A program made the translations under genes and the position numbers. The notes under the pieces are model-generated. The model saw only the letters and a program-made list of their open reading frames with translations, searched no databases and was not told the DNA's origin. Source: Methyloceanibacter caenitepidi (lineage in GTDB: Bacteria; Pseudomonadota; Alphaproteobacteria; Rhizobiales; Methyloligellaceae). Taken from it: a stretch of DNA of 64,000 nt. Every line of letters begins with the position of its first letter. Position 1 is the stretch's first letter. Below are positions 57,012 through 64,000 of the stretch, in pieces. The DNA lies in NCBI RefSeq assembly GCF_000828475.1, contig NZ_AP014648.1:930001-994000 (forward strand), read 5' to 3'.

Positions 57012-57395
57012 TCAGCCGTTGAAGGCGGATTCGATCTTCGACCTGAGCGTAACTGCATTGAATGGCTTTAGCATGTAGTCGCTGACGCCGGCCTGCATCG
57101 CCTGCGCTTCGTGTTCGCGCGAGCCGTCCGCCGTGACCATGATGAAGGGGGTGCCAGTCAGGCCGCCGTCCGCGCGGACCTCGCGCAAGAGCTCGTAGCC
57201 CGTCATCGGCGCCATGTTCCAGTCGGAGATGACGAGGCCGTAGCGCCTCTCATGCATCATTTGCAGTGCCGCGCTGCCGTCACAGGCGCCGTCCACGTCT
57301 GCAAAACCGAGTTGCGTGAGGAAATTGCGGATGATCCGGAGCATTGTGCTGTAGTCGTCGACGACGAGCACCGGCATTTTGAAATCGAGTGGCAT
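57012..57395 (-). CDS. CheY-like single-domain response regulator
   Basis: 127 aa, a bare receiver domain. The acidic pocket D13-D14, phospho-acceptor D58 (V-I-S-D-W-N-M), T88 (V-T-A-D) and K110 (L-K-P-F) are all present. GGAGG is 6 nt before the ATG. A CtrA-type box lies 43 nt upstream of the start, so expression may follow the cell cycle. No histidine kinase or chemotaxis genes are nearby. Confidence 0.9.
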   Translation of the reverse strand: MPLDFKMPVLVVDDYSTMLRIIRNFLTQLGFADVDGACDGSAALQMMHERRYGLVISDWNMAPMTGYELLREVRADGGLTGTPFIMVTADGSREHEAQAMQAGVSDYMLKPFNAVTLRSKIESAFNG

Positions 57396-57437
57396 GGCCG
57401 TCCTCCGTATGCCTCCTTCAAGGCTACGGAAACATGG

Positions 57438-57452
57438 TTAACAAAATCTTAA
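57438..57452. promoter_or_regulatory. CtrA-type binding site
   Basis: TTAA, seven bases (CAAAATC), TTAA: an exact match to the TTAA-N7-TTAA full CtrA box of alphaproteobacteria. It sits between the divergent CheY-like and MaoC genes, 43 nt from the CheY start and 123 nt from the MaoC start. Confidence 0.65.
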
Positions 57453-57575
57453 TTGCTTGTTCTACATGATGTTTTTTGGGGACGCAGGGGCCGGTCGAGA
57501 CCTGTTGCGGCGCCGCAAGCGCTTCGCTATTTTGCGCCCCTCTTAAAAAACACCAACACCGCAGGGAGTACACGC

Positions 57576-58013
57576 ATGAGCCTCGACCACGGCTACTATC
57601 TGGAGGACTTGTCGCCCGGAATGGAGGCCAGCGTCTCCAAGACCGTGACGGACGAGGACATTACGGCATTTGCGGAACTCTCCGGTGACATCAATCCCGT
57701 CCACTTGAACGAAGAGTTCGCGGCCGGAACCGTGTTCAAGAAGCGCATCGCGCACGGCTTTCTGACCGGCTCGCTGTTCTCCACGGTACTGGGAACCAAG
57801 ATGCCGGGACCGGGCTGCATTTACATGTCCCAGACCATGAAATTCAAAGGCCCTGTCTTCATCGGCGACGAACTCATCGCCACATGCAAGGTGACTGCCG
57901 TCGACATGGAGAAGGGGCGTGTTTCCTTCGATTGTGTCTGCGAGGCCAACGGCCGGCCCGTTCTCACCGGAGAGGCGCTTCTGATGGTCTCCCGCCGCCC
58001 CACGGACGACTAG
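57576..58013 (+). CDS. MaoC-family (R)-specific enoyl-CoA hydratase
   Basis: 145 aa from an ATG with GGGAG 7 nt upstream. It is a single hot-dog domain with the hydratase-2 signature D-I-N-P-V-H-L near 39-45 and R-I-A-H-G-F near 57-62, which hold the catalytic Asp and His. It resembles PhaJ-type enzymes that hydrate trans-2-enoyl-CoA to (R)-3-hydroxyacyl-CoA, linking fatty acid breakdown to polyhydroxyalkanoate. It starts a co-directional run into ribF. Confidence 0.85.
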   Translation: MSLDHGYYLEDLSPGMEASVSKTVTDEDITAFAELSGDINPVHLNEEFAAGTVFKKRIAHGFLTGSLFSTVLGTKMPGPGCIYMSQTMKFKGPVFIGDELIATCKVTAVDMEKGRVSFDCVCEANGRPVLTGEALLMVSRRPTDD

Positions 58014-58039
58014 TTCCGTTCAAACCGGAAGGATTTCCG

Positions 58040-59038
58040 ATGGACATCGTCCGCTCCTGGCGGGAAGCACCGCCGGACCAGAAAGGCGCGGTCCTGGCCA
58101 TCGGAAATTTCGACGGCGTTCATCGCGGGCACCAGGCGGTTCTCGGTGTGGCCAAGGCGATAGCGGCGGCCGAAGGCAGAAAGACCGGGGCGGTGATCTT
58201 CGAACCGCACCCGCGCGAGTTCTTCGCGCCGGGCCGTCCGTTCTTCCGGCTGACGCCTTTGCCTGTGAAGCTGGAGCTGCTCGAGGCCTTGGGCCTCGAC
58301 GTCGTCTTCGTCCTGCCCTTCGACCGGCCGCTGGCTGACCTGTCGGCCGACGCGTTCGCCACCGATGTCCTTGGTGAGGCGTTCGGCGCCCGCCACGTCG
58401 TGGTGGGCTACGATTTCGTCTACGGCAAAGGCCGAACCGGCACGGTCTCGCATCTTGCGGCCTCGGGCGAAGCCGCCGGTTATGGCGTCGACGTGGTGGA
58501 GCCGGTTCAGCTCAAGGGGAAGACGGTCTTCGCTTCCAGCGCGATCCGGGAGCATTTGTCCAAGGGGCGGATACGGGAAGCCGCCGAACAGCTCGGTTAT
58601 TGGTGGCGCGCGCGCGGCGCCGTCGCCCATGGCGCGGGGCGCGGGCAGGGGCTCGGCTTCCCGACCGTGAATTTCAAGCTCCTGCCCGGCCAGGATGTCT
58701 GCCACGGCATTTACGCGATGCGCGTGCACCATGCGGGCGGGCGCCACGATGCGGCGGGCTATGTGGGGCCGCGTCCCACATTCGGCGCCGGCGAGCCTGC
58801 GCTCGAGGCCTTCCTGTTCGACTTCTCCGGCGATCTCTACGATCAGACCATCGAGGTGGAATTCATCGACTTCATCCGTCCCGACCAGGCCTTCCCCGAC
58901 GGCGAGGCGCTGGCGGCACAGATGGACAAGGACTGCGAGGCCGTTCGAGCCGTGCTGGCGCGTGTCGAGGCCAGCGATCCGATGCGGCAATTCCCGCTCG
59001 GGGCCGCTCTTGCCACGCGGACACTGGATTGTCGCTAG
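58040..59038 (+). CDS. ribF: Bifunctional riboflavin kinase/FAD synthetase
   Basis: 332 aa; GGAAGGA is 6 nt before the ATG, 26 nt after the MaoC stop. The FAD-synthetase (nucleotidyltransferase) domain at ~1-190 shows [10 protein letters not shown] near 23-32 and Y-D-F-V-Y-G-K near 127. The riboflavin kinase barrel at ~195-320 has [12 protein letters not shown]. It converts riboflavin to FMN and then FAD. Confidence 0.95.
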   Translation: MDIVRSWREAPPDQKGAVLAIGNFDGVHRGHQAVLGVAKAIAAAEGRKTGAVIFEPHPREFFAPGRPFFRLTPLPVKLELLEALGLDVVFVLPFDRPLADLSADAFATDVLGEAFGARHVVVGYDFVYGKGRTGTVSHLAASGEAAGYGVDVVEPVQLKGKTVFASSAIREHLSKGRIREAAEQLGYWWRARGAVAHGAGRGQGLGFPTVNFKLLPGQDVCHGIYAMRVHHAGGRHDAAGYVGPRPTFGAGEPALEAFLFDFSGDLYDQTIEVEFIDFIRPDQAFPDGEALAAQMDKDCEAVRAVLARVEASDPMRQFPLGAALATRTLDCR

Positions 59039-59108
59039 CCCGGTTGCTAGAACGCCCCGCAACTCGAATCGCGACTTACGCGATCCAACACGGGCGGACA
59101 TAGAAATC

Positions 59109-59822
59109 ATGGTCACCAAGTCGAAGAGCGGCAAGAGCGCGTCCAAGAGCAAGAGCGCCGCCAGCCCCGCGCGCAAGAAGAAGAAGACCAAGATGGCGGG
59201 CAAGACGACGAGCACGGCGAAGCAGAAGCCGGCCTCGAAGGCGAAAACCGCGGCTGCGCCCAAACGCAAGCCGGCGGCCAAACGGCCTGCCGTCAAGAAG
59301 GCTGCGCCGAAGAAGGCGGTGACGAAGTCCGCGAAAAAGACCGTCACCAAGAAGCGCACCGCGAAAACAGCTGCGCCGAAGAAGGCTGTGGCGAAGAAGG
59401 TCTCGGCAAAGAAGACGATGCAGAAGACCGTGAGGAAGGCTTCGCCGAAAAAGACCGTTGCGAAGAAGACGGCACGGAAGACGAGCGCCAGGAAGGCGGT
59501 GGCGAAGAAGACGGTCTCCAAAAAAGTTTCCGCGAAGAAGGCTGCGGCGAAGAAGCCGAGCACCAAAAGAACCGTCGTCAAGAAGACCGCGGCGAAGAAG
59601 GCGACTGGCAAGAAAGCCGCGCCGAAAAAAGCGGTGAAGAAGACAGCGAAGAAGAGCGTGACGAAGGCCCGTGTGGCCCCGAAGGCCGCGGCACCGAAGA
59701 GGGCGTCCGCGCCGAAGAAGGCCGCTGCGCCGAAAAAGGCGCCGGCAAAAAAGAGAACAACCAAGACAACAACGGCGCCCCGCAAGGCGGCCAAGCCAAA
59801 GACGATCGCGAAAAAAACTGAG
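59109..59822 (+). other. Histone-H1-like Lys/Ala-rich coding segment
   Basis: 238 codons rich in Lys, Ala, Thr, Pro and Arg, with repeating K-K-[AT]-[VA]-x-K-K and A-P-K-K-A units, almost no acidic residues and no hydrophobic core. It resembles bacterial H1-like proteins (the AlgP and Hc1 class), which bind DNA or RNA through disordered basic tails. It is in frame with IleS, and DNA or tRNA binding is the obvious inferred role. The repeated codons could also recombine or slip. Confidence 0.75.
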
Positions 59823-62800
59823 ATGACGGACACCACAATGCCTCCCGCACCTGAGGCGGCGCCCGAACCGGTGCAGCCGCAAACGGAGCGGGACTGGAGC
59901 GAGACGCTGTTCCTGCCGAAGACCGAGTTCCCGATGAAGGCGGGCCTGCCGCAGCGCGAGCCGGAGCTGCTGCAGCGCTGGGCCGAGATGGGCCTGTACG
60001 GGAGGCTGCGCGAGAAGGGGCAGACCCAGGACAAATTCGTGCTGCATGACGGCCCGCCCTACGCGAACGGCCATCTTCACATCGGGCACGCGCTCAACAA
60101 GATCCTGAAGGACGTGATCTGCCGCTCGCAAAGCATGATGGGCAAGGACGCCAACTATGTGCCGGGCTGGGACTGTCACGGCCTCCCCATCGAATGGAAG
60201 GTCGAGGAGGAGAAGTACCGCTCCAAGGGCAAGGCCAAGCCGGATTTCACCGACTCGGAAGCCATTGTCGCTTTTCGCCGCGAATGCCGCGCCTATGCGG
60301 AGCATTGGCTGAACGTGCAGCGCGACGAGTTCAAGCGCCTCGGCATCGAAGGCGACTGGGACGATCCCTACACAACGATGAACTACAAGGCCGAATCCAC
60401 CATCGCGCGCGAGCTGATGAAGTTCGCGATGAATGGATTGCTGTATCGCGGCTCCAAGCCCGTGATGTGGTCCGTCGTGGAGCGCACGGCTCTTGCGGAA
60501 GCCGAAGTCGAATATCAGGAGATCGAAAGTCCGGCGATCTATGTGAAGTTTCCGATCATGTTCGCGACGGACGAAAATCCCGATCCCGGATTTTTGCAGC
60601 ATGCCTCGGTCGTGATCTGGACGACGACCCCGTGGACGATCCCCGGCAACCGCGCCGTCTCCTATTCGCCGTCCATTTCATATGGGCTGTACGAGATCAC
60701 CCAGGCGCCGGAAGACAATTGGGCCAAAGTCGGCGAGCGGCTGATCCTGGCGGATGCGCTTGCCGAGACCGTCAAGAACGCCGCCCGTATCGAGGGCTGG
60801 AATCGTGCTGGCGACGTGACGGCCGGGATGCTCAGCCAGGTCATGTGCGCGCATCCGTTGCGCGACGAGGATGCTTACCGGTTCAAGGTGCCGCTGCTCG
60901 CGGGCGATCACGTCACCGAGGACGCGGGCACGGGCTTTGTGCACACCGCGCCCGGTCATGGCGCGGACGACTACAACATTTGGGTCGAAAGCGAAGGGCT
61001 CCTGCGGGACCGTGGCATCGACAAGACGATCCCCTTTACGGTCGACGAGGCCGGCTTCTTCACCAAGGACGCGCCGCGCTTCGCGGGCAAGCGCGTGGTC
61101 GACGACAAAGGCAAGTTCGGCGACGCCAACGAAACCGTCATCCGCGCGCTCATGGACGCGAAGGCACTGCTGGCGCGCGCCCGCTATCGCCACGACTATC
61201 CGCATTCCTGGCGGTCCAAGAAGCCCATCATCTTCCGGGCGACGCCCCAATGGTTTATCGCCATGGACCAGAACTTCGAGGCCGGCGAGAGCCTGCGCAC
61301 CCGTGCCATGGACGCCATCGAGGCCACGCGCTTCGTGCCGCCGCAAGGAGAGAAGCGCATCAAGGGCATGGTCGAGACGCGGCCCGATTGGGTGGTCTCG
61401 CGCCAGCGCGCCTGGGGCGTTCCCATCACCGTGTTCGTCCACAAGGAAACGGGCGACGTCATTCCGCGCGGGGACTTCAATGCATCTGGCGAACTCATCG
61501 ACCGTATCGCTGCCGCGTTCGAGGCCGAGGGCGCGGACGCCTGGTTTGTTGAAGGCGCCAAAGAGAGGTTCCTTGATGGGCTCGTGGACGATCCGAACGC
61601 CTGGGAGAAGGTCGGCGACATTCTCGACGTCTGGTTTGACTCCGGCTCGACCCATGCCTTCGTGCTGGAGCAACGCCCCGACCTGAAATGGCCGGCGTCC
61701 CTCTATCTTGAAGGCTCCGACCAACATCGCGGGTGGTTCCAGTCATCGCTGCTGGAGGGCTGCGGCACGCGCGGCCGCGCGCCGTTTGACGAGGTCCTCA
61801 CCCACGGCTTCGTCAACGACGAGGACGGGCGCAAGATGTCGAAATCGCTCGGCAACGTAGTGTCGCCGCAAGACGTTATCCGCCAGTCGGGTGCGGAGAT
61901 CCTGCGGCTGTGGGCCATGAGCTCGGACTATGCCGACGACCTGCGCATCGGGCCGGATATCATCAAGGCGAACGTGGATTCGTATCGACGCCTGCGTAAC
62001 ACGCTGCGCTTCCTCCTCGGCAACCTCGCGCATTATCGCGACGATCTCACCGTCGCTTATGACGAGATGCCGGAGCTCGAGCGTTACATGCTTGCCCGTG
62101 TCGCCGAGCTCGATGCGTTGGTGCGCGAAGGGTATGTCGTCTACGACTTCAAGCGCGTCTTCCACGCGCTGCTGAATTTCTGCGTCAACGATCTGTCGGC
62201 GTTCTATCTGGATATCCGCAAGGACGCGCTCTATTGCGATCCGCACGACAGCCTCACGCGGCGTGCAGCGCTCACGGTCATGGACCGGCTCTTCGCCGCG
62301 CTGACGGCTTGGCTCGCGCCCATGCTGTGTTTCACCATGGAAGAGGCCTGGCTCTCCCGCTTCCCCAACGACAAGGGCTCCATCCATTTGCGCGACTTCC
62401 CCGACGTGCCGGAAGAATGGGACGACGCGGGACTTCGCGAGAAATGGCGGAAGGTGCGGCAGATCCGGCGCACCGTTACGGGTGCGCTCGAGGTCGAACG
62501 CCGCGAACGGCGCATCGGCTCGAGCCTGGAAGCCGCGCCGGTCGTCTTTGTCGCCGACGAGGGCTTGCGGGGCGCGCTCGACGGGCTCGACCTGGCCGAG
62601 ATCGCGATCACGAGCGGGGCGCGTCTCGTTGCCGGCGAGGGGCCGGCGGACGCTTTCAGGCTCGAGGATGCGCCCGCCGTGGCGGTAGTCTTCGCACGGG
62701 CGGAAGGCAGGAAGTGTGCGCGGTCCTGGAAGGTCCTCCCCGACGTCGGGGCCGATCCCGAGTTCCCGACCTTGTCGCCCCGTGATGCCGAGGCCGTGCG

Positions 62801-62834
62801 CCAATTCGACCGGCGCACCGGGCAGGCGGGGTAG
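59109..62834 (+). CDS. ileS: Isoleucyl-tRNA synthetase with histone-H1-like N-terminal extension
   Basis: 1241 aa as read. Residues 1-238 are Lys/Ala-rich basic repeats; residue 239 is the Met expected to begin ordinary IleS (59823, 1003 aa). The synthetase has class I H-I-G-H at 324-327 and K-M-S-K-S at 909-913, a CP1 editing domain between them and an anticodon-binding helical domain. The C-terminal zinc region is reduced to K-C-A-R-S-W, with one Cys where bacterial enzymes often have four. ATG 59109 has only a poor ribosome site, and ATG 59823 has none. A run of seven A at 59811-59817 sits at the junction, and one base fewer would separate two genes. The enzyme assignment is firm; the fusion is not. 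Confidence 0.9.
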   Translation: MVTKSKSGKSASKSKSAASPARKKKKTKMAGKTTSTAKQKPASKAKTAAAPKRKPAAKRPAVKKAAPKKAVTKSAKKTVTKKRTAKTAAPKKAVAKKVSAKKTMQKTVRKASPKKTVAKKTARKTSARKAVAKKTVSKKVSAKKAAAKKPSTKRTVVKKTAAKKATGKKAAPKKAVKKTAKKSVTKARVAPKAAAPKRASAPKKAAAPKKAPAKKRTTKTTTAPRKAAKPKTIAKKTEMTDTTMPPAPEAAPEPVQPQTERDWSETLFLPKTEFPMKAGLPQREPELLQRWAEMGLYGRLREKGQTQDKFVLHDGPPYANGHLHIGHALNKILKDVICRSQSMMGKDANYVPGWDCHGLPIEWKVEEEKYRSKGKAKPDFTDSEAIVAFRRECRAYAEHWLNVQRDEFKRLGIEGDWDDPYTTMNYKAESTIARELMKFAMNGLLYRGSKPVMWSVVERTALAEAEVEYQEIESPAIYVKFPIMFATDENPDPGFLQHASVVIWTTTPWTIPGNRAVSYSPSISYGLYEITQAPEDNWAKVGERLILADALAETVKNAARIEGWNRAGDVTAGMLSQVMCAHPLRDEDAYRFKVPLLAGDHVTEDAGTGFVHTAPGHGADDYNIWVESEGLLRDRGIDKTIPFTVDEAGFFTKDAPRFAGKRVVDDKGKFGDANETVIRALMDAKALLARARYRHDYPHSWRSKKPIIFRATPQWFIAMDQNFEAGESLRTRAMDAIEATRFVPPQGEKRIKGMVETRPDWVVSRQRAWGVPITVFVHKETGDVIPRGDFNASGELIDRIAAAFEAEGADAWFVEGAKERFLDGLVDDPNAWEKVGDILDVWFDSGSTHAFVLEQRPDLKWPASLYLEGSDQHRGWFQSSLLEGCGTRGRAPFDEVLTHGFVNDEDGRKMSKSLGNVVSPQDVIRQSGAEILRLWAMSSDYADDLRIGPDIIKANVDSYRRLRNTLRFLLGNLAHYRDDLTVAYDEMPELERYMLARVAELDALVREGYVVYDFKRVFHALLNFCVNDLSAFYLDIRKDALYCDPHDSLTRRAALTVMDRLFAALTAWLAPMLCFTMEEAWLSRFPNDKGSIHLRDFPDVPEEWDDAGLREKWRKVRQIRRTVTGALEVERRERRIGSSLEAAPVVFVADEGLRGALDGLDLAEIAITSGARLVAGEGPADAFRLEDAPAVAVVFARAEGRKCARSWKVLPDVGADPEFPTLSPRDAEAVRQFDRRTGQAG
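59811..59826 (+). other. A7 run and ATGA overlap at the H1-like/IleS junction
   Basis: Seven A at 59811-59817 are followed by CTGAGATGA. In the read frame it continues into IleS. With six A the H1-like frame ends at TGA 59824-59826, overlapping the IleS ATG 59823-59825. With eight A it ends at TGA 59819-59821. Confidence 0.7.
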
Positions 62835-62838
62835 CGTC

Positions 62839-63354
62839 ATGCTTCGTCGCTGGTTCTGGGGACCCTATTCGCCGCTCGGGCTTCTCGTGGCTTTGGCGAC
62901 GTTGGTGGCGGACCAGGGGAACAAGCTGTGGATGCTCTATGTCTACGATATCGGCACCAAGCAGCCCGTCGAGGTCACGCCGTTCTTCGACCTGATCCTC
63001 GTGTGGAATAAGGGCATCAGCTATGGGCTGCTCCAGCAGGATGAACTGCTCGGGCGCCTGGCGCTCGTCGCGTTCGCCATTGTCGTGAGCCTGGCCTTGA
63101 TCGCCTGGCTAGCCCGGATATCGACCGGCCTGACGGCCGTCGCCATCGGGCTGATCGTCGGCGGGGCGGCCGGAAACGCCATCGACCGGGCCGTGCATGG
63201 GGCCGTGGCGGACTTCTACTCGTTTCACGCTTTCGGCTTTCAGTGGTACATCTTTAATATTGCCGATGTAGCGATCGTTGCCGGGGTGGTCGGACTTCTG
63301 TATGACTCGCTTTTCGGGGGTCACAAAAAGGCCGGAAACCCCTCTAAAATGTAA
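62839..63354 (+). CDS. lspA: Lipoprotein signal peptidase (signal peptidase II)
   Basis: 171 aa, four membrane helices. V-A-D-Q-G-N-K near 27 and the two catalytic Asp in G-N-A-I-D-R (~115) and F-N-I-A-D-V-A (~140) are conserved. It cleaves prolipoproteins in the inner membrane. It starts 4 nt after ileS, a pairing common to many bacteria. Confidence 0.95.
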   Translation: MLRRWFWGPYSPLGLLVALATLVADQGNKLWMLYVYDIGTKQPVEVTPFFDLILVWNKGISYGLLQQDELLGRLALVAFAIVVSLALIAWLARISTGLTAVAIGLIVGGAAGNAIDRAVHGAVADFYSFHAFGFQWYIFNIADVAIVAGVVGLLYDSLFGGHKKAGNPSKM

Positions 63355-63388
63355 ACAAATCCGGATTTTTGGGATTTGAGGGGAGCTT

Positions 63389-64000
63389 TTGGGGCACGTC
63401 ACAGCCATAAATGCCGCACGGCGGCTTGGAACGATCGCGGCAGTCTTTGCCTGCGCGGCGCTCCTTGGCGGGTGTGGCGGTGTCGAGCTCGAAGGCAAAG
63501 TCTTCGACTATGCCGGCTTGTCCGGCAAGGTCGGCGGCCCGAAGGCCGATCCCACAATGAGCGCGCGTGCCCCTCTGATGGTGCCGCCGAACACCCAAAG
63601 TCTTCCCGCGCCGACCGAGACTCGCTCCGTCGCTGCGTCCCGCCAGGATTGGCCGGACGATCCCGAAAAAGTCCGGGTGCGTGAGGTCGAGCAGCAGAAG
63701 GCCGTGGTTGCAAAGGCCGAGGCCGCAGCCGAACCGCTCAACGCCTATGCGGGCCGCGAGACCCTTCTCGACAAGCTGTTCCAGGGCGGCAAGAAGAAGA
63801 GGATCGAGGAACCGGTTCCCGACGTGCCGGAGCCGGATGCCTCGGATGTCATTCCGGGCTCGAGGCCGGCAGTGGCGACGAGCAGCCAGCCGATCACGCC
63901 GCACCAGGCACAGGCGCCGCTCCCCGATCAGAACAGGCAGGCCTTCGAGCCGAAAACGCCGAACAGCTATGAGAGCGGTTCCGGCACCCAAAGAAGCCTT
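63389..64000 (+). CDS. Predicted lipoprotein, 3' end cut by window
   Basis: 204 codons are visible, open to the window end. The start is taken as TTG 63389, with AGGGG 5 nt upstream and an in-frame stop just before. A signal sequence ends in lipobox L-L-G-G-C near residue 29. The mature part is Pro/Ala/Lys-rich and contains R-A-P-L-M-V-P-P-N, a motif I associate with the DUF3035 lipoproteins that follow lspA in alphaproteobacteria. Being downstream of lspA, which processes it, fits that placement. Confidence 0.7.
   Translation, partial: MGHVTAINAARRLGTIAAVFACAALLGGCGGVELEGKVFDYAGLSGKVGGPKADPTMSARAPLMVPPNTQSLPAPTETRSVAASRQDWPDDPEKVRVREVEQQKAVVAKAEAAAEPLNAYAGRETLLDKLFQGGKKKRIEEPVPDVPEPDASDVIPGSRPAVATSSQPITPHQAQAPLPDQNRQAFEPKTPNSYESGSGTQRSL

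Noticed and set aside
58695..59108. N-terminal extension of the H1-like/IleS frame into ribF
   Set aside because: It overlaps ribF out of frame and has no ribosome site; the basic repeats begin after ATG 59109.
58010..60602. Long minus-strand frames opposite ribF and the H1-like segment, Phe/Ala- or Arg/Leu-rich
   Set aside because: Their odd composition comes from reading Lys/Ala codons backwards (AAG gives CTT, GCG gives CGC). They contain no conserved motif.

Overview
The window is a GC-rich, gene-dense stretch of an alphaproteobacterial chromosome, most likely Hyphomicrobiales (Rhizobiales). Supporting signs are the hisS-hisZ-hisG cluster, the HAD-IIA/ribF/ileS/lspA/lipoprotein order, a CtrA-type TTAA-N7-TTAA box, CIRCE-controlled groESL and many short Sec-exported proteins. 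The species cannot be named from sequence alone. I see no tRNA, rRNA, insertion sequence, prophage or CRISPR array. Both window ends cut genes.

Layout. 1-3.1 kb: the 3' part of a repeat-rich autotransporter. 3.3-8.3 kb: a three-gene yhiI-rbbA-yhhJ-type ABC export operon. 8.6-11.6 kb: a Crp/Fnr regulator, a small secreted protein, a ribokinase-family kinase and two very small membrane proteins, one of 49 aa with a His-rich tail. 11.8-17.7 kb: a heavy-metal efflux group (small His/Cys secreted protein, TPR protein, His-rich CzcB-like adaptor, CusA/CzcA-like RND pump), followed by a convergent TonB-dependent receptor. 20.5-23.3 kb: a kinase/P-loop ATPase fusion and small exported proteins. 23.6-30.7 kb: an all-exported locus with two different arylsulfatases, an unusual outer-membrane protein, a HAD phosphatase and two small secreted proteins. 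30.8-34.4 kb: an octaheme cytochrome/TPR protein and a NicO nickel/cobalt transporter.

34.6-39.6 kb: a polysaccharide initiation module resembling WbpM-WbpL-WbpV plus a glycosyltransferase. 39.8-45.3 kb: an orphan TRAP solute-binding protein and glycolate oxidase glcDEF. 45.4-48.8 kb: hisS-hisZ-hisG. 48.9-53.6 kb: a degenerate phosphatase-like protein, a ribbon-helix-helix/membrane protein pair, groESL with CIRCE and an SrpA-like catalase-family protein. 54-64 kb: a degenerate EAL protein, a small secreted protein, a HAD-IIA hydrolase, a CheY-like regulator, a MaoC hydratase, ribF, ileS, lspA and a truncated lipoprotein.

The most striking observation is at ileS. A 238-residue Lys/Ala-rich, histone-H1-like segment is in frame with isoleucyl-tRNA synthetase, and the junction has a run of seven A. 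One A fewer would end the H1-like protein at a TGA overlapping the IleS ATG (ATGA). One A more would also end it at once. The locus is therefore a true fusion, a slippage-controlled pair, or an assembly error. The sulfatase/phosphatase/outer-membrane locus is the best candidate for a poorly described functional system.
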